In this document: piece after piece, positions 11,101 to 21,435 of the stretch
How positions within the stretch are numbered: the stretch's first letter is position 1
How the letters are laid out: each line of letters begins with the position of its first letter
Assembly (NCBI GenBank): GCA_025738555.1
Contig: JAOVFP010000020.1
Location: forward strand, 1,736,001-1,800,000
Source: Cyathus striatus
Lineage: Eukaryota > Basidiomycota > Agaricomycetes > Agaricales > Nidulariaceae
Length of the DNA: 64,000 nucleotides
Reading direction: 5' to 3'
Translations under genes and position numbers: made by a program
Notes under the pieces: model-generated
Told to the model about the DNA's origin: nothing
The model's input: only the letters and a program-made list of their open reading frames with translations
Database searches by the model: none

Positions 11101-11897
11101 TGCGGAGCAAGAGTGTCTGCTCGTGTTTTGCTGAAGACGTCAGCGAACTCGTGGTATTCCGGAGGAATACTAGAAAGGTCCACGGCTTCTGCGGCCATGG
11201 CAGCGGCAGAAGCTGAAACTACGGCACCGACTTGTATCCTAAACATCTGCGAGCCTGCGAGCTTACTAGCCCGGAGAAAAGCTGCAGCGTTAATGAGCGA
11301 GATACTAGGAGGTGGACTATTGTCCGACAGAGGAACAGAAGACAAAGCTGGTGATGGAGGGGTTTGCAAGGAGGCAGATGCCTTCAGTGCAGGTGTCGAC
11401 AAAGACGGAGAAGATTCTCCTAGGACCGGGGTTTGGAAGCCAAGTATACGTCTCTCAGTCCAGTCAATCAACGGATTGTGTTGGGAGAGCCAGTTAAATC
11501 CTAATACCACGGAGCAGGAAGAATCGAGCGGAGTTACATAGAAATGAATATCCATGCATTCACCAGTAGGAAACGTTACAGATAATAATATACTCTCTGT
11601 AAGTATGGAGTTAGAGGTACCGTCAAAAAGTTTCAGTGCAATGGGAGGGACCGGAGTTGTGGGAAGGTTGTGCTCCCTCACAAACGACGAGTCAGCAAAA
11701 CAGTGGGTTGAACCAGAATCGATGAGCGAAAGGAAGGAAAGAGGCATATCCGGTGCAGCTGGAGAAAACGAAGTCAATGGAATATGTACAGCTTGGGGGT
11801 CAAAAAGAGCGGATGCGTTTAGTCTTATCTCCTTAGGTGCACAGGAGAGATTAACGCGGCCCTCAGCCTGTGCGGAGTCACTGGAGCCACGCTCTAT
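8175..11897 (-). CDS. Pol polyprotein: protease, RT, RNase H, integrase, chromodomain
   Basis: The frame runs about 1,240 codons without a stop, entered by -1 frameshift from gag at 11897. In order: aspartic protease (LIDSGSTHCF, near 11720); reverse transcriptase with YLDDILIYSD near 10587-10601; RNase H with VETDASDYALGA near 10150; integrase zinc-binding H2C2 region (HDHLLAGHPG ... CKSCTIC, about 9340-9480). The integrase core is intact: Asp at 9261, Asp near 9076, and Glu 36 residues later (D,D35E). The C-terminus has a chromodomain with YLVRWTGYEGTDEELTW, about 8215-8360. There is no ATG at the start of the open frame, which supports expression as a Gag-Pol fusion. All catalytic motifs I looked for are present, so the element may be active. 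Confidence 0.95.
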   Translation of the reverse strand: MERGSSDSAQAEGRVNLSCAPKEIRLNASALFDPQAVHIPLTSFSPAAPDMPLSFLSLIDSGSTHCFADSSFVREHNLPTTPVPPIALKLFDGTSNSILTESILLSVTFPTGECMDIHFYVTPLDSSCSVVLGFNWLSQHNPLIDWTERRILGFQTPVLGESSPSLSTPALKASASLQTPPSPALSSVPLSDNSPPPSISLINAAAFLRASKLAGSQMFRIQVGAVVSASAAAMAAEAVDLSSIPPEYHEFADVFSKTRADTLAPHRPYDLRINLEEGTSPPVGTVYSLSQSELASLREFIDEHLRIGFIRPSRSPHGAPVLFVRKKDGSLRLCVDFRGLNAISKKDRYPLPLISDLLDSPRKARIYTKIDLRHAYHLVRIADGDEWKTAFRTRYGSFEWLVMPFGLTNAPAAFQRFMNDIFKDMLDVCVTVYLDDILIYSDSLEEHKRHVKEVLKRLRQHGLYARADKCEFHTESVEYLGYVLSPGGLTMSQDKVQTIRDWPEPKKVKDVQSFLGFANFYRRFIQHYSDIVVPLTRLTRKGLKWDFSPACRSAFEKLKDAFTTAPVLTHWVPDAQIIVETDASDYALGAILSIVADDGDIHPIAFHSRTFTAPELNYDTHDKELLAIFEAFRVWQHYLEGSGTPVDVVTDHKNLEYFSTTKILTRRQARWSEYLSQFNLVIRFRPGKLGAKPDALTRRWDVYPKGGNNDYAKVNPHNFRPVFTQEQLIASIRATTLLHPVLRASIIMDVEQLHRDILTAQPLDTVASIHLRNPTNRWSVGSDGLLRLDNRIYVPDDDSLRLRIVQYKHDHLLAGHPGQNKTLDNIRREYTWPGLRTYVKDYCKSCTICLRSKPQHHRPYGTLKQLPIPERPWNSISMDFIETLPISGFDKYNSILVIVDRLSKQAIFIPCHNTITSAQLAKLFVMHVFSKHGVPSHITSDRGSEFVSHFFRSLGKVLDINLHFTSGYHPEGDGQTERINQVLEQYLRIYCNYQQDNWADLLPIAEFAYNNTPSSTTNTTPFFANKGYHPQITVYPERDVTSVHARDYAVDLQELHENLKAEIALAQKRYQVGADNRRLPAPEFKVGTKAFVHAKFFNTTRPSKKLAEKYYGPFEIIAETGTHSRTLRLPSNFRAVHPVFHVSMLEPAVENTIPGREIAPPPPVEIDGDIEFEISEICDSKLDRRFKKCPLRYLVRWTGYEGTDEELTWLAATEVEHATELIEEFHARYPDKPNPSTPVT

Positions 11898-13687
11898 TTT
11901 TTCGAACTCTCAGCCGAGTTCGCCGAGGGAGTTGCCTCGGTAGAGGTGGCAGTGGCCGCACGGGCTTTGGCGGCAGAGGCTGCCTTTCGACAGTCCTTGG
12001 CCTGATAACCGGCGTTGCCACAGAATAGGCAAAGCTTCTGGTCCAGGCGACGTTTACGTTCCTCCGGGGTGAGTTTCCCGTCAGAACCAAGCTTCCCAGT
12101 CAAGTCTGGCGCCTTGGACTGGTTCTGCTTTTGCTTGTTCTTGGGTTTCCCCGAGGATGAAGCGGAGGTAGAAGAGGCGGAGGAGGAGGTAGAGGAGGTT
12201 GGAGTCTTGGAGGAGGAGGAAGAATTCGAAGTTGACTTCGAATTCTGATTGCCCTTGGGCTTCTCCGAAGACTTGGCAGCAGATTTGCTGCGCTTCTCCT
12301 CAATGTTGCGCTCGGTGTTGTGCTCCCAATGCCTCTGATCGTAGCCCTGGGCTACCTTCTTAGTCCCGGCAAGGGTGGTAGGCCAGCCTTGCTCTCGATG
12401 AGAGAGAGTGTCCTTCAGACGAGGACAAAGGCCACGGTAGTATGCCGAGTTGAGGGCAGCGTCGTCCCAAGGCAAGAGTGCGGCATACTCGTTGAACTTT
12501 ATTTCGTAGGTCGTGAGCCGCTGATTATCCTCCATGTGGAGGGAGAAAATGCGAATTTCAGCCTCACCAACAGGGTTGGTATGGCCGAAGTGAGTCCGGA
12601 GGAGCTGAATGAAGTAGCCCCATGAATCCATCCACGGCTCGTATGCATCATCATCGAGATGAGTGGCAAACAAATTGCTGGCAGAGCCACGGAGGAAAGT
12701 CAACGCGTAGTTGACTTTAGATGCGTCGTCCGGGTACAACTGGGGGTTGTTCCGGAACACCAAGCGGACTTGCATAATGAAGGGCTCCAGCTTAAGCGTG
12801 TTGGAGCCGTCGAAGTTGTCCGGCTGGTTAACCTTCTTCTCCCGAACGGGAGGAGGAGGTGGTGGAGGTGGTGGTGGCGGGGCAAAATAACCCGCCACAG
12901 AGGCCACCATTTCCAGGATTTCATCCCGGGTGAAATTGTAGTGGGGTCTTGCAGTTGGGCGACGAGGGTCGCGGTAGGGGCCCCTGGAGGGAGGCCTTGA
13001 AGGAGGTTCCGAGGGAGAATTGGAGGGGGGATTAGAGGGAGGACCTCCGGGGCCATTTGGTCCGCCAGGACCATTGCCACCGGCACCTGCCTGCTCATCA
13101 TCGTCCCCTTGATCGTCGTCTCCTTGATCATCATCTCCGGAACCATTACCATCATCTCCGGAGTCATCACCATCATCTCCAGCATTGTCTGGAGGTGCGC
13201 CATTTCCAACTCCGGCAGAATTGCCAGCGGAGGAAGGTGGTAGTGGAGGAAGTCCTCCACTGCCTGAAGCTACAGGCTGTTGGGCGGGTGGTGAATGGGC
13301 TGTGGGTGTTTGCTGCTGGCGTGCAGCTACACCTTCCGGAGGTAGTTGAGTATCCACTGGTTCTATGGACGCAGTGGGGGTAAGGGTGGGGTCATAAGGA
13401 ACGCTCAATGGAATTGGGCGTGGTGCGTGCACTTGATTGCTGTGAACCGGCTGAAGTTCACGAGCTGCATGATGAGTGGAGGTAATTCCTCCAGAAACGA
13501 GAGCACTAGCTGAGGGTGGGGCATTCCGCCGAGAGAGAGGCGGAGCAGAGTCAACACGACGAGGCGTGCTGGCGTTGTTATGTTCACAGGCTTGCTGAGC
13601 AGCTAGACGATTGCTACGGCGCACATCATTTTGCTGCTGTTCATGGCTCCTAGCATGTGCAGTCTGAGTCTGCGTGCGGGTGGCCAT
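11894..13687 (-). CDS. Gag capsid/nucleocapsid protein
   Basis: The protein is 597 aa from the first in-frame ATG (MATRTQTQTAH); the open frame extends into the LTR but without ATG. A Pro/Gly/Asp-rich N-terminal half contains repeated GDDGDDSGDD-type acidic runs and a polyproline tract. A Retrotrans_gag-like capsid region follows (about residues 300-430, with FLRGSASNLFATHL and AEIRIFSLHMEDNQRL), then a basic Ser/Lys-rich stretch and one zinc knuckle at 553-566. The knuckle reads CLFCGNAGYQAKDC, with Tyr where the CCHC consensus has His. The stop TAG at 11894-11896 directly follows the A-rich slip site. Confidence 0.9.
   Translation of the reverse strand: MATRTQTQTAHARSHEQQQNDVRRSNRLAAQQACEHNNASTPRRVDSAPPLSRRNAPPSASALVSGGITSTHHAARELQPVHSNQVHAPRPIPLSVPYDPTLTPTASIEPVDTQLPPEGVAARQQQTPTAHSPPAQQPVASGSGGLPPLPPSSAGNSAGVGNGAPPDNAGDDGDDSGDDGNGSGDDDQGDDDQGDDDEQAGAGGNGPGGPNGPGGPPSNPPSNSPSEPPSRPPSRGPYRDPRRPTARPHYNFTRDEILEMVASVAGYFAPPPPPPPPPPPVREKKVNQPDNFDGSNTLKLEPFIMQVRLVFRNNPQLYPDDASKVNYALTFLRGSASNLFATHLDDDAYEPWMDSWGYFIQLLRTHFGHTNPVGEAEIRIFSLHMEDNQRLTTYEIKFNEYAALLPWDDAALNSAYYRGLCPRLKDTLSHREQGWPTTLAGTKKVAQGYDQRHWEHNTERNIEEKRSKSAAKSSEKPKGNQNSKSTSNSSSSSKTPTSSTSSSASSTSASSSGKPKNKQKQNQSKAPDLTGKLGSDGKLTPEERKRRLDQKLCLFCGNAGYQAKDCRKAASAAKARAATATSTEATPSANSAESSKK
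11895..11903 (-). promoter_or_regulatory. Gag-pol -1 ribosomal frameshift site
   Basis: On the sense strand, gag ends TCG AAA AAA TAG. The pol frame is one base back and opens immediately (ATA GAG CGT ...), after a stop in the pol frame at 11910-11912. A six-A run just before the stop is a plausible slippery site. It is not the classical X XXY YYZ heptamer, so P-site slippage at the stop is more likely. I could not evaluate a downstream pseudoknot. Confidence 0.65.
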
Positions 13688-13741
13688 GAGGGAAAGAAAG
13701 GCGTTATGAGAAGAGGAATCCAAGGTGGTAGTTTCATATAC

Positions 13742-14404
13742 TGTCACGACCGTGCCCCTAGCCTGACTTGGCGGCGGAGTACGAGAGAGTGACTGCGGAG
13801 AAGCGAGGGGTGAGTGTAAGACGAAAGCGGAGAACGATAACTCAGGGGGTAGGACTTCGGCTTCAGCTTATGTGCTGTGCCCCTGGGATTCCCGGTCCTG
13901 GATTTCGGAGTAAGGGCAAGCCCTTCGGAGAAGACGAGAGACGGAAGACGAGAGGTGTAACTCAAGTCAGACGAAAGGGTGAGGACGTAGTTCAATACGA
14001 AACTAAAGACTAAGTACAAATCGAGTACTACTTAAATACTAGAGACTCGGAGTAAGTAAAGGCCGCTGGCCAAGGCCAGCGGAGAAGTACGGTCAGGGTA
14101 GGCGTACGTAGAATGAAGACTATAACTAATTAAACATAATAAAATGCGTCGGAGAAGTGAGCGCGTATGGCGGTGTAAAGTAAAACAGATAGTGGCGCAC
14201 TTAAGAATGATAAGTGACTCACTATGAGATGTATACTACAATACTGAGGGGATAGCTCAGTAGGGCGGAAGAAAGGAAACGAAAGTAATCTATGTACAGT
14301 AAGCAATATGTAATAGTAAGAACGTAATCAAGGTCCGGAGTAAACATAGGGGAAAGCGGAGTAAGAGCAGAGGAGTCCGGAGGTAGGCGATACGGGATAT
14401 GACA
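13742..14404 (-). repeat. 5' LTR of the gypsy element (663 bp)
   Basis: Same length and, by eye, same sequence as 5467-6129. Gag starts 55 bases inside the internal region. This copy should hold the promoter for the sense transcript. Confidence 0.95.
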
Positions 14405-14409
14405 GAATT
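14405..14409. repeat. Target-site duplication GAATT, right copy
   Basis: Partner of 5462-5466. With the element removed, the flanks join into continuous AT-rich sequence. Confidence 0.9.
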
Positions 14410-15220
14410 AGTTAATTTGTATATTTTCATGCATATTTTGTGCGATAACATCCAAGAACCTGTGTTTTATGCTGATGGTTGTGGCCACTGTTGGCCAGTG
14501 CACGAAGCTTTAGGCATTGGCATGTGGCTTCCTTCTGTTAATTAATTTTTGATAGATTGATGAAATGGAAGAACCTAAGAAGTGACTAAGCTGATGCATT
14601 ATGGTATGTACATGTAAGTACTGTATTGGCTTGATGGCACAAAGAAGGCAGGATGCAGGCATGCCTCATTGTCTGACTAATAAGCTACTAGGAATGCCTT
14701 GTGTGTCAGCTTCCCTAGAGATGTGAGAATCAGCCTACTTCCTATCTGGTAACCTATGGTAATTTACAGTATGCATACATTACGATTTACTGTAACTTAC
14801 TGTGGATAATATATACATTTTATGGTATTGCCTGCACCATGAGATGTGAACAAATTTCACTCCAGTCATGCTTAAAACTGGGACATGAACAGAACAATGA
14901 GTGTAAATTTTGTGTCATGCTGAAAATTGACAAACAATCAGTCAAAAGTCTTCAGTAGCATTCACATGAATAACAGAAAGAGTGCTGTTCTGAGGCATCA
15001 AGCTCAGGTTCAACTTGCCAAAGCCCAAAGGTCAGTTACCAGGTTGGGCATGTCACTCATGCACTGAAGCCAATTCACAAGTGCACAACTGTAAGTTACT
15101 GAGTCATTACTAGTAGTGATGTCAATGTTGGGATTTCAGCTGGCACTTTGATATCTAGCAGATTAGTCATGTGTTATGTAAGCGAGAGGGTAGGGGATCA
15201 TTGGAGAACATAGTAGCACA

Positions 15221-15396
15221 TGTTGGAATATACAGGGAGATTATGGGAGTATCTGGAGTAGGATTTGGTAGAATATAGTAGCATACACTAGAAAATAGTA
15301 GTTACTTGTCTATTATGTATATAAGCCCTCTGTATGAGGCACTAGCAATCTTAAGTTCTCATTCACACTTTAAACCAAACACTCAAAATCACAACA
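15221..15396 (+). repeat. Possible small solo LTR (copia-like ends)
   Basis: A 176-bp segment begins TGTTGGAATA and ends CACAACA. Its inverted ends are TGTTG/CAACA, and it has a TATATAAG box near 15318. The flanking five bases (GCACA and GTCAA) do not match, so the assignment is weak. Confidence 0.3.
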
Positions 15397-16554
15397 GTCA
15401 AAGTCCAGTTCAGTCCAGTTCAGAGACCTTTTTCTCTGAGCCCAGAACTGGACTTTAGGTTTGGTTCAGTTGGGGTGTCTGGACTGTGGACTGAACCTAT
15501 GGTTCAGGTTCATATAGGTTTGGTTCAGGTTCAAAAGGTATTCAAACCATGAACTGGACTTCAATATTTTACATCAGGAAAAATCCTGTTCACTAAAAAA
15601 GCCAATTTCAGGGAACTTAAGTGAAAAAGAGCAGAAACAGGGTCAGGGAAGGGAAATAAGTACTATTAGTGATAATAGTAAGGTCCCAACCTTATTCCAT
15701 CCTTTTTTAGTTCAGATAAGGACTGATAAGTTCATTTAAGGGGTAATATGCCCACATAAACAAAACCTGGATGCTTATAAGCACACATTACTTTTCACTC
15801 AGTGCAGTATACAATAGGTTTCAGTTAATTATATATTGTTATTGTATTACAATGAAAGTGGTTACATTGATATATACATAATATATCTAATTACAACAGT
15901 CCCCTAAAGATATAGCATATGCACTCCACAACATCCAGCTACACATATCCCCCTTTCCATTATCCAGCAGCAAGCAGCACTCACTCAATGACAACATATG
16001 CACCCCACAACATCCAGCTACACATATCCTCCCATATCCACCCCCTTTCCATCATCCAGCAGCACCAGCTACACAATGACAGCAACTAGAGTGCTCCTGT
16101 ACATGATGAGCACACACATAAGAAGACAACTCAAATACATACCTGGAAATAGAGACCATAAATACAAGTAATGACCAAACATGCAATACAAGTTCAAGTG
16201 GAGGACAAGCCCATAAGTTGGAAAGCAGTGAGACTGGTGGAAGTTATTGAAGCAGACTTGAGTGCGAATATTGAAGTCAGATCTTGAAGTAGAAACCCAG
16301 CATTTTACTAGACAAATGGGTACAAATGACAGGCAGGGGAAGGAGGGAGGGGAAGGAAGGAACTTAGAAAAGGTGGGGGAATTGAAAGAAGCACAACAAC
16401 CATTGACATGTCAAGACCTGTCAAGACTTGAGTTCAGGGGGCTCCTTGAACCATAACCACCACCATCAGGTTACATTCCCATGCCAAAGTGGGGTCAAGG
16501 ATGGGCTTTCACCAGCATTCACAGTGATGGGACTCTACACAGAGTGCCCAAATG

Positions 16555-16775
16555 ATCTAGATGATGTGCCCGAGCCGTAGGCTGCCCCCCCTCGCACCGT
16601 AAAACATAGGAGACTGGTGCACACTACTAGAGATGGTGTCTCCTAAGGGCGAGATATATATACAGGGTTCTCAAAGTACAACGAAAGTTGTTGCGCCGTA
16701 TGAAGTACACTCCCTTAGTCCCCCCCCTCCATAAAATATACATAACAATAAATACTCACCTCCCCGAGTGGGAGG
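16555..16775. other. CpG-rich patch in CpG-poor DNA
   Basis: This ~220-bp stretch with GTGCCCGAGCCGTAGGCTG, a TATATATA run near 16660 and several CG dinucleotides stands out against CG-poor flanks. It could be a young short insertion (LTR or MITE) or the 5' region of the LINE below. No ends or target duplication were found. Confidence 0.35.
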
Positions 16776-16799
16776 GCTATCATCCACACTGAGCAAATG

Positions 16800-18610
16800 T
16801 ATTACAATGCTGCAGGCTATGACCACCATAACATGAACCACTTCAATGGGTATGCTTCTTTTTTTAAAGTTTGATAGGTCCTATACAGACACTCAGCCAC
16901 CACCCAGATCAATGACACAATGATACCACTGTCTCCCCCACTAAAATCTGCCCTATCCTGATTACCTGTATGCTACTTTCTGCCAACACAATGTTTTCCA
17001 TGGACATATGCAATACCAATACCACTACCTCTGATGTCACTGGCCCTCCCCCCCCCTCTGGTGACAAGCGCCGCCTTGATCTCTCACCCTCAGCTGCCCC
17101 AGCAGCCAAATCTTGTCGTCGAGCCACAAATTTCCTAACCTTTGGGACTGAAACAGACTACCCCTCCCTTCCATATACCCCCACATGCCAAATCAGCCCA
17201 ATGACCCACACTTAGTGCACACTCACTCCTGACCAAAGCAACAGAAGCAAAGGTACGAACTAACCACCTCTATCACCTATGAATTCTCACCCACTGTGCA
17301 TAGGAAAAAGCTTTCTTCCTGCCCAAATCCACCTCTGCAAAGCACTCACCATTTGTCAAGGCACTCCACTGCAGAGTTACTGTTTCCCTTGCTCCCCCCC
17401 CCCAAACTCACTGCTGCACATCTCACTGCCACAACCACTTCCTCGGCAAGCCAAGATGCAAATAATGGCTCGAGCATGGACCTTGATCATATGGCTGCCC
17501 CTCCATTGTCCAACACTGTCCCCCCGCCCCCTCTCATCCCCCCTCCTCCGCTCATGCTCTGGGTGCCACCACCACATCTTCATCATCCTCAACATCCATC
17601 CCTGCTGGCCCCACCCTCCTCTCCACATACACCTGCCCCCCAGCTGGCAGTTTTCGTGCAATAGCCCTGCAAGAGTGGGTTCTACTTGCACTGCTGGTTG
17701 CTGAAAGCAAAACACTTTTTTTGGATGAAAACAATGAGTATGGCCTCAAAGCCCTGGTCTGGGCTGGCCGTGATATCCTAGACGCCAACACCAATGACTG
17801 CTGGGACCTCCTCATCACCGAACTCATGTGGCATGACATTGAAGAACCTGACCTCTTCCCCTCCACCTTCTCCCCCTCTCTACTGCCAATCTTGGCTTCG
17901 TGAAGTACCGACCACCACAATACTTTCTACTATGCAACCTCACCCCTGCCCAGCTCGCATCCGTCTCAATGCAACAAGTCTGGAACAATGAACATGTCAC
18001 AATGTTCACCCTTCCCCTCCCCCTTGCCTGCTCCTCCTTCTGCATCCACCTTTCTGGTCTTGAATCCATAGAGGGCACAAATGCGAATCAAGTCTGCATT
18101 CTCAATGCTGCCAAAACGGTCTACTGCTTCACTGCCTCTCTGGGGCCTGTGGCTGATGCTGCCCATGACACTATCCCCTCTGACCTGGATGCACCTGAAT
18201 ATGTCCACCTCTCTGCTATCAAATACTTCCTATCCACTCTCACTGTCACCACATGCCATGCCAACCCAGGCAGCCATGGTAAAGAATGGATCCTAGGTTA
18301 CCTCCATTGCCCATCGCACTCCCCTGAAGGTGAATGCCTCTGGGTTGAAGCACTTTGCAATATCTCCTTCCTCACTCCTCGACCCCACCAACATTTGTCA
18401 AGCACCAATACTTTGGTGTGCAATCTGCTTCTCCCAGGACCACTCAGTCCACTCCTGCCCCTTCATCACCATCCCAAACTGGCATGACACATGCATTCCT
18501 CGAACTCCACAAAGTGCTGCTATGGCTGAGACAGCTACTGGATGACAGACTAATACTCATCATGGCAGGCCCCCCCCCACCTGGAGCAGAGGAGGCCAGG
18601 GTCTACTGAG
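16800..18610 (+). pseudogene. Degenerate LINE ORF1-like (Gag-like) gene
   Basis: Coding-like sequence is spread over several frames, so the gene is broken by frameshifts and stops. It has a proline-rich N-terminal part (TGPPPPSGDKRRLDLSPSAA near 17040) and a longer conserved-looking block at 17900-18350 (QYFLLCNLTPAQLAS, WILGYLHCPSH). A zinc-knuckle-like C-x2-C-x4-H-x4-C motif (CAICFSQDHSVHSC, near 18410-18455) lies after a frameshift. Such a knuckle after a long N-terminal region is typical of ORF1 of fungal LINEs, and the endonuclease/RT half of a LINE lies downstream on the same strand at 22.0 kb. That the two parts belong to one element is inferred. Confidence 0.5.
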
Positions 18611-20441
18611 CCATGGCTGTGGCTCCCAGGGTTGTGGCTACTAAATGTACATACATAGATAGTGTACCTCTTACCTCCCCACAAATCTATATAAAATATA
18701 TTTTTTTCTCCCCATATATGACTCCAAATACATGTGTGCCTCTCCCCCCACCTCTTAGACACCCAACTAAATTGGCCTGAATAAATGTACACCACCAACA
18801 CCCTTGCTAGTCTGTGGTGAGCTACACCATTGCATAAGATGCAAGATGCTGGTGTCACCAGATGGCTCTAAATTACATACTGCATTGAACTAGTAAGACA
18901 GCCTAATACTCCCCCCCATATCAGTTGTGAAATACACCTTCCAACTATGTAATAGGAACACATCCAAGTGTCAAATATGATGAATGATGTATATTAATAG
19001 AGTAACGATGACAACAAACCAATGAGGCAGCCTAAGTCCACCCCTCACACCAACTGTGCAATCTGCATATCAACCATATAATATGAACTATCCATATATC
19101 GACAAGGATAAAGGAAACATGCCAACAGGATAGTGATGACAATAAATGAATGAGACAGCCTAACCCTACCCCTACACCAGTCATGAAATACACTTGTCAA
19201 ACAATATAATAGGGAAACATCCCTAAATATGACCCTACTGCTCCCTGAGACTTCTCACCATAAGATCCAAAACCAAGTGAATGGAACCCAACCCTATAGA
19301 TGGTGACACACTAAACCCCATATGCAAAGGAGATGTATATAAATATGCAATTCCCCTCCTCTCCTCTCCCAAATCATCCCAGATGATGCCTCCTAAACTT
19401 GAACACATCATTCTTGAAAGTGCCTTTGTCACACTCCTCCTCTCCTCCTTCTGGACCACAATCTTCCTCATACACCTGGTGTACAAGTCACTGGCCAGGT
19501 ATCTTGATAGCACCACCATGCCGTTAACTCAATCTCTTGTCTACAATGCAGCTGGACTCAACAGGTATGCCCTCTTACCTATGGTAACCATGTGACCCCT
19601 TTACTAACCTACTATCTAGCCCTCCATATGTGTGACACAACCAAACCCACCATAGAGACTGATACAATACATACCCACTTACTGAACCATATGTAGCCAT
19701 CGAAAGTAGTCCATTAGAACTACTATACTGCTGCACACCACATATAATGTCCCCCATCCCCAGCCATCAGTCTTCAGACCCATAATGTCACCAATCTCAA
19801 AACCAATGAAGCTCACAACCACACATACCAAGAACCAGAACACTAAGTGTGCCAAGCCAAGCCAAGCCAATGATCACATATGGCTTCCCTGCACCAGAAC
19901 AAGTCCAGTCTTCCAGAAGCATCACAAAAGTTGCGACCCTCCCCATCAACCTGACATATAAATAGAGAGCATATGGGCCCCAACAGATGACCACCACTCA
20001 ATGCCCCCCCACACTGAACTCCTTTGGCTTATTATCCCAAGCCTATGCATTTTTATGCTACTCCTGCTTGGCCTATACTATGCCCATGACTATCTCCACC
20101 AATGTCACCTATGCCATACAGCCACCTGTAACCTGGAAATAAGGGTAGAGATGACTATCAAGGTATGACCCAAATCATACCACAAATGCCCCAAACTGTG
20201 ACTCACCCAGAACATAGTTTGAAGGGGAGCCCACTCGAATGTGAACATTGATGGAACCCATAGTCAAGGACTCTAACAACACTTAGATACATTGGCTCAC
20301 AAATATATCCTCCTTCACTATGTCACCAAAAAGTCTCAACCCATACATACACATGTCACTCATCCCCCCTAATTAGTGGAATAGACTCCTGCTCCCATTA
20401 TCCACAATGTACAAACACACTAAACCTTGACCCAAACTCAG
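18611..20441. other. Old repeat DNA with ~128-bp tandem repeats
   Basis: Three diverged tandem units start near 18897, 19024 and 19151, each opening with a GACAGCCTAA-like sequence and spaced 127-128 bases. The rest is AT-rich with C-runs, and no gene is recognised. Confidence 0.45.
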
Positions 20442-20814
20442 TACTTTACACTCCCCCCCCCCTTCACCATGAATTCACATGAATTTCACATGAAAGGCAG
20501 AAATTCACATGAACTTCACATGAATATCACCAATTTAGAGTATATTTCTCATGAAATTCACATGAAATTACATGAACTTCATGTGATTTTAAATATTTTC
20601 TAAAAAGCATAGGTTCATGAACTTTCATGTATTTTAGGTGAAATTAAAGTGAAAATATAGTGAAATTCACATGAAAAATTGAGTGAAATTCATTCAAAAA
20701 TATGGAGAAAACAAATTTATTTATTGATCATGTGACTAATTTACATATTACAAAGCAACAATAATATTACATAATATCCCCCAACTTCCTACCCTTGCAC
20801 TCGATGTCCCATCC

Positions 20815-21130
20815 CCTGCTTTCCCACGCCTCCCGCTCCTCCGCTCGCTGTGCGCCTCATCCCGCTCGCTATCCCGCCCCTCCGCTCAATGCGCGCCTCA
20901 TCCTACTCGCTATCCCCGCCCCTCCGCTCGCTGCGCACCCCTTCCTACTCGCTATCCCCGCCCTTCCGCTCGCTGTGCGCCCCATCCCGCTCGTTATCCC
21001 GCCCTTCCGCTCGCTATCCCGCCCCCCGCTCGCTATTCCGCTCCCTGTGCTCGTTGTGCGCTCTAACGCGCTCGCTATCCCGCCCCTCCCGCCCCGCCAT
21101 CCCGCCCCTCGCGCTCGCTGTGCGCCTCCC
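20815..21130. repeat. CpG-rich minisatellite, ~40-bp unit
   Basis: Imperfect tandem copies of a unit built on CCGCTCGCTGTGCGCC and CCCGCTCGCTATCCCGCC. It is strongly C-rich and full of CG, unlike its flanks. Confidence 0.65.
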
Positions 21131-21435
21131 GCTTTCCCGCGCTCTTGTTGTTACTGTATTGGTTCTTGATAGAGAAAGAGGAGGAGGGAAGGAGTGAAAT
21201 AGGGGAGGAATGAGGGTGGAAGGATAAAAGAGTGGAAGGGAGGAAGGAGAGAGGGGGGAGAGGGAGGGGGGAGAGGGAGGGGAGAAGGGAGTGAATGATA
21301 GTGATGTGGCAAGAAGCAAGAATCAACAATGGTGCGACGTGTTTTGGTCATGTGATATGTCAATCATGTGACAAAGTATTAGAAAGCGGAGGGTTGATGG
21401 GGGTATATAGTGTGGGAAATAACTTTTCTATACAA

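Larger units (their letters stand above)
5467..14404 (-). mobile_element. Full-length Ty3/gypsy chromovirus-type LTR retrotransposon
   Basis: Two same-orientation 663-bp LTRs (TGTCA...TGACA) enclose gag, pol and an additional antisense gene. The 5-bp target duplication GAATT sits at 5462-5466 and 14405-14409. The element is transcribed on the minus strand: the 5' LTR is 13742-14404, then gag 13687-11894, then pol 11897-8175, then the 3' LTR 5467-6129. A polypurine tract lies next to the 3' LTR. The LTRs look identical by eye, pol has no stops, and the DNA is rich in CG, all signs of recent insertion. The integrase ends in a chromodomain, which defines chromoviruses. The sequence just inside the 5' LTR has no obvious tRNA-complementary TGG primer site, so priming may be unusual; I cannot tell how it primes. 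Confidence 0.95.
14410..16799. other. Gene-free old repeat DNA
   Basis: AT-rich and CpG-poor throughout except 16555-16775. It includes an imperfectly repeated segment of GGTTCAG/GTCCAGTT motifs at about 15400-15545 and a possible small LTR at 15221-15396. No coding frame is recognised. Confidence 0.6.
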
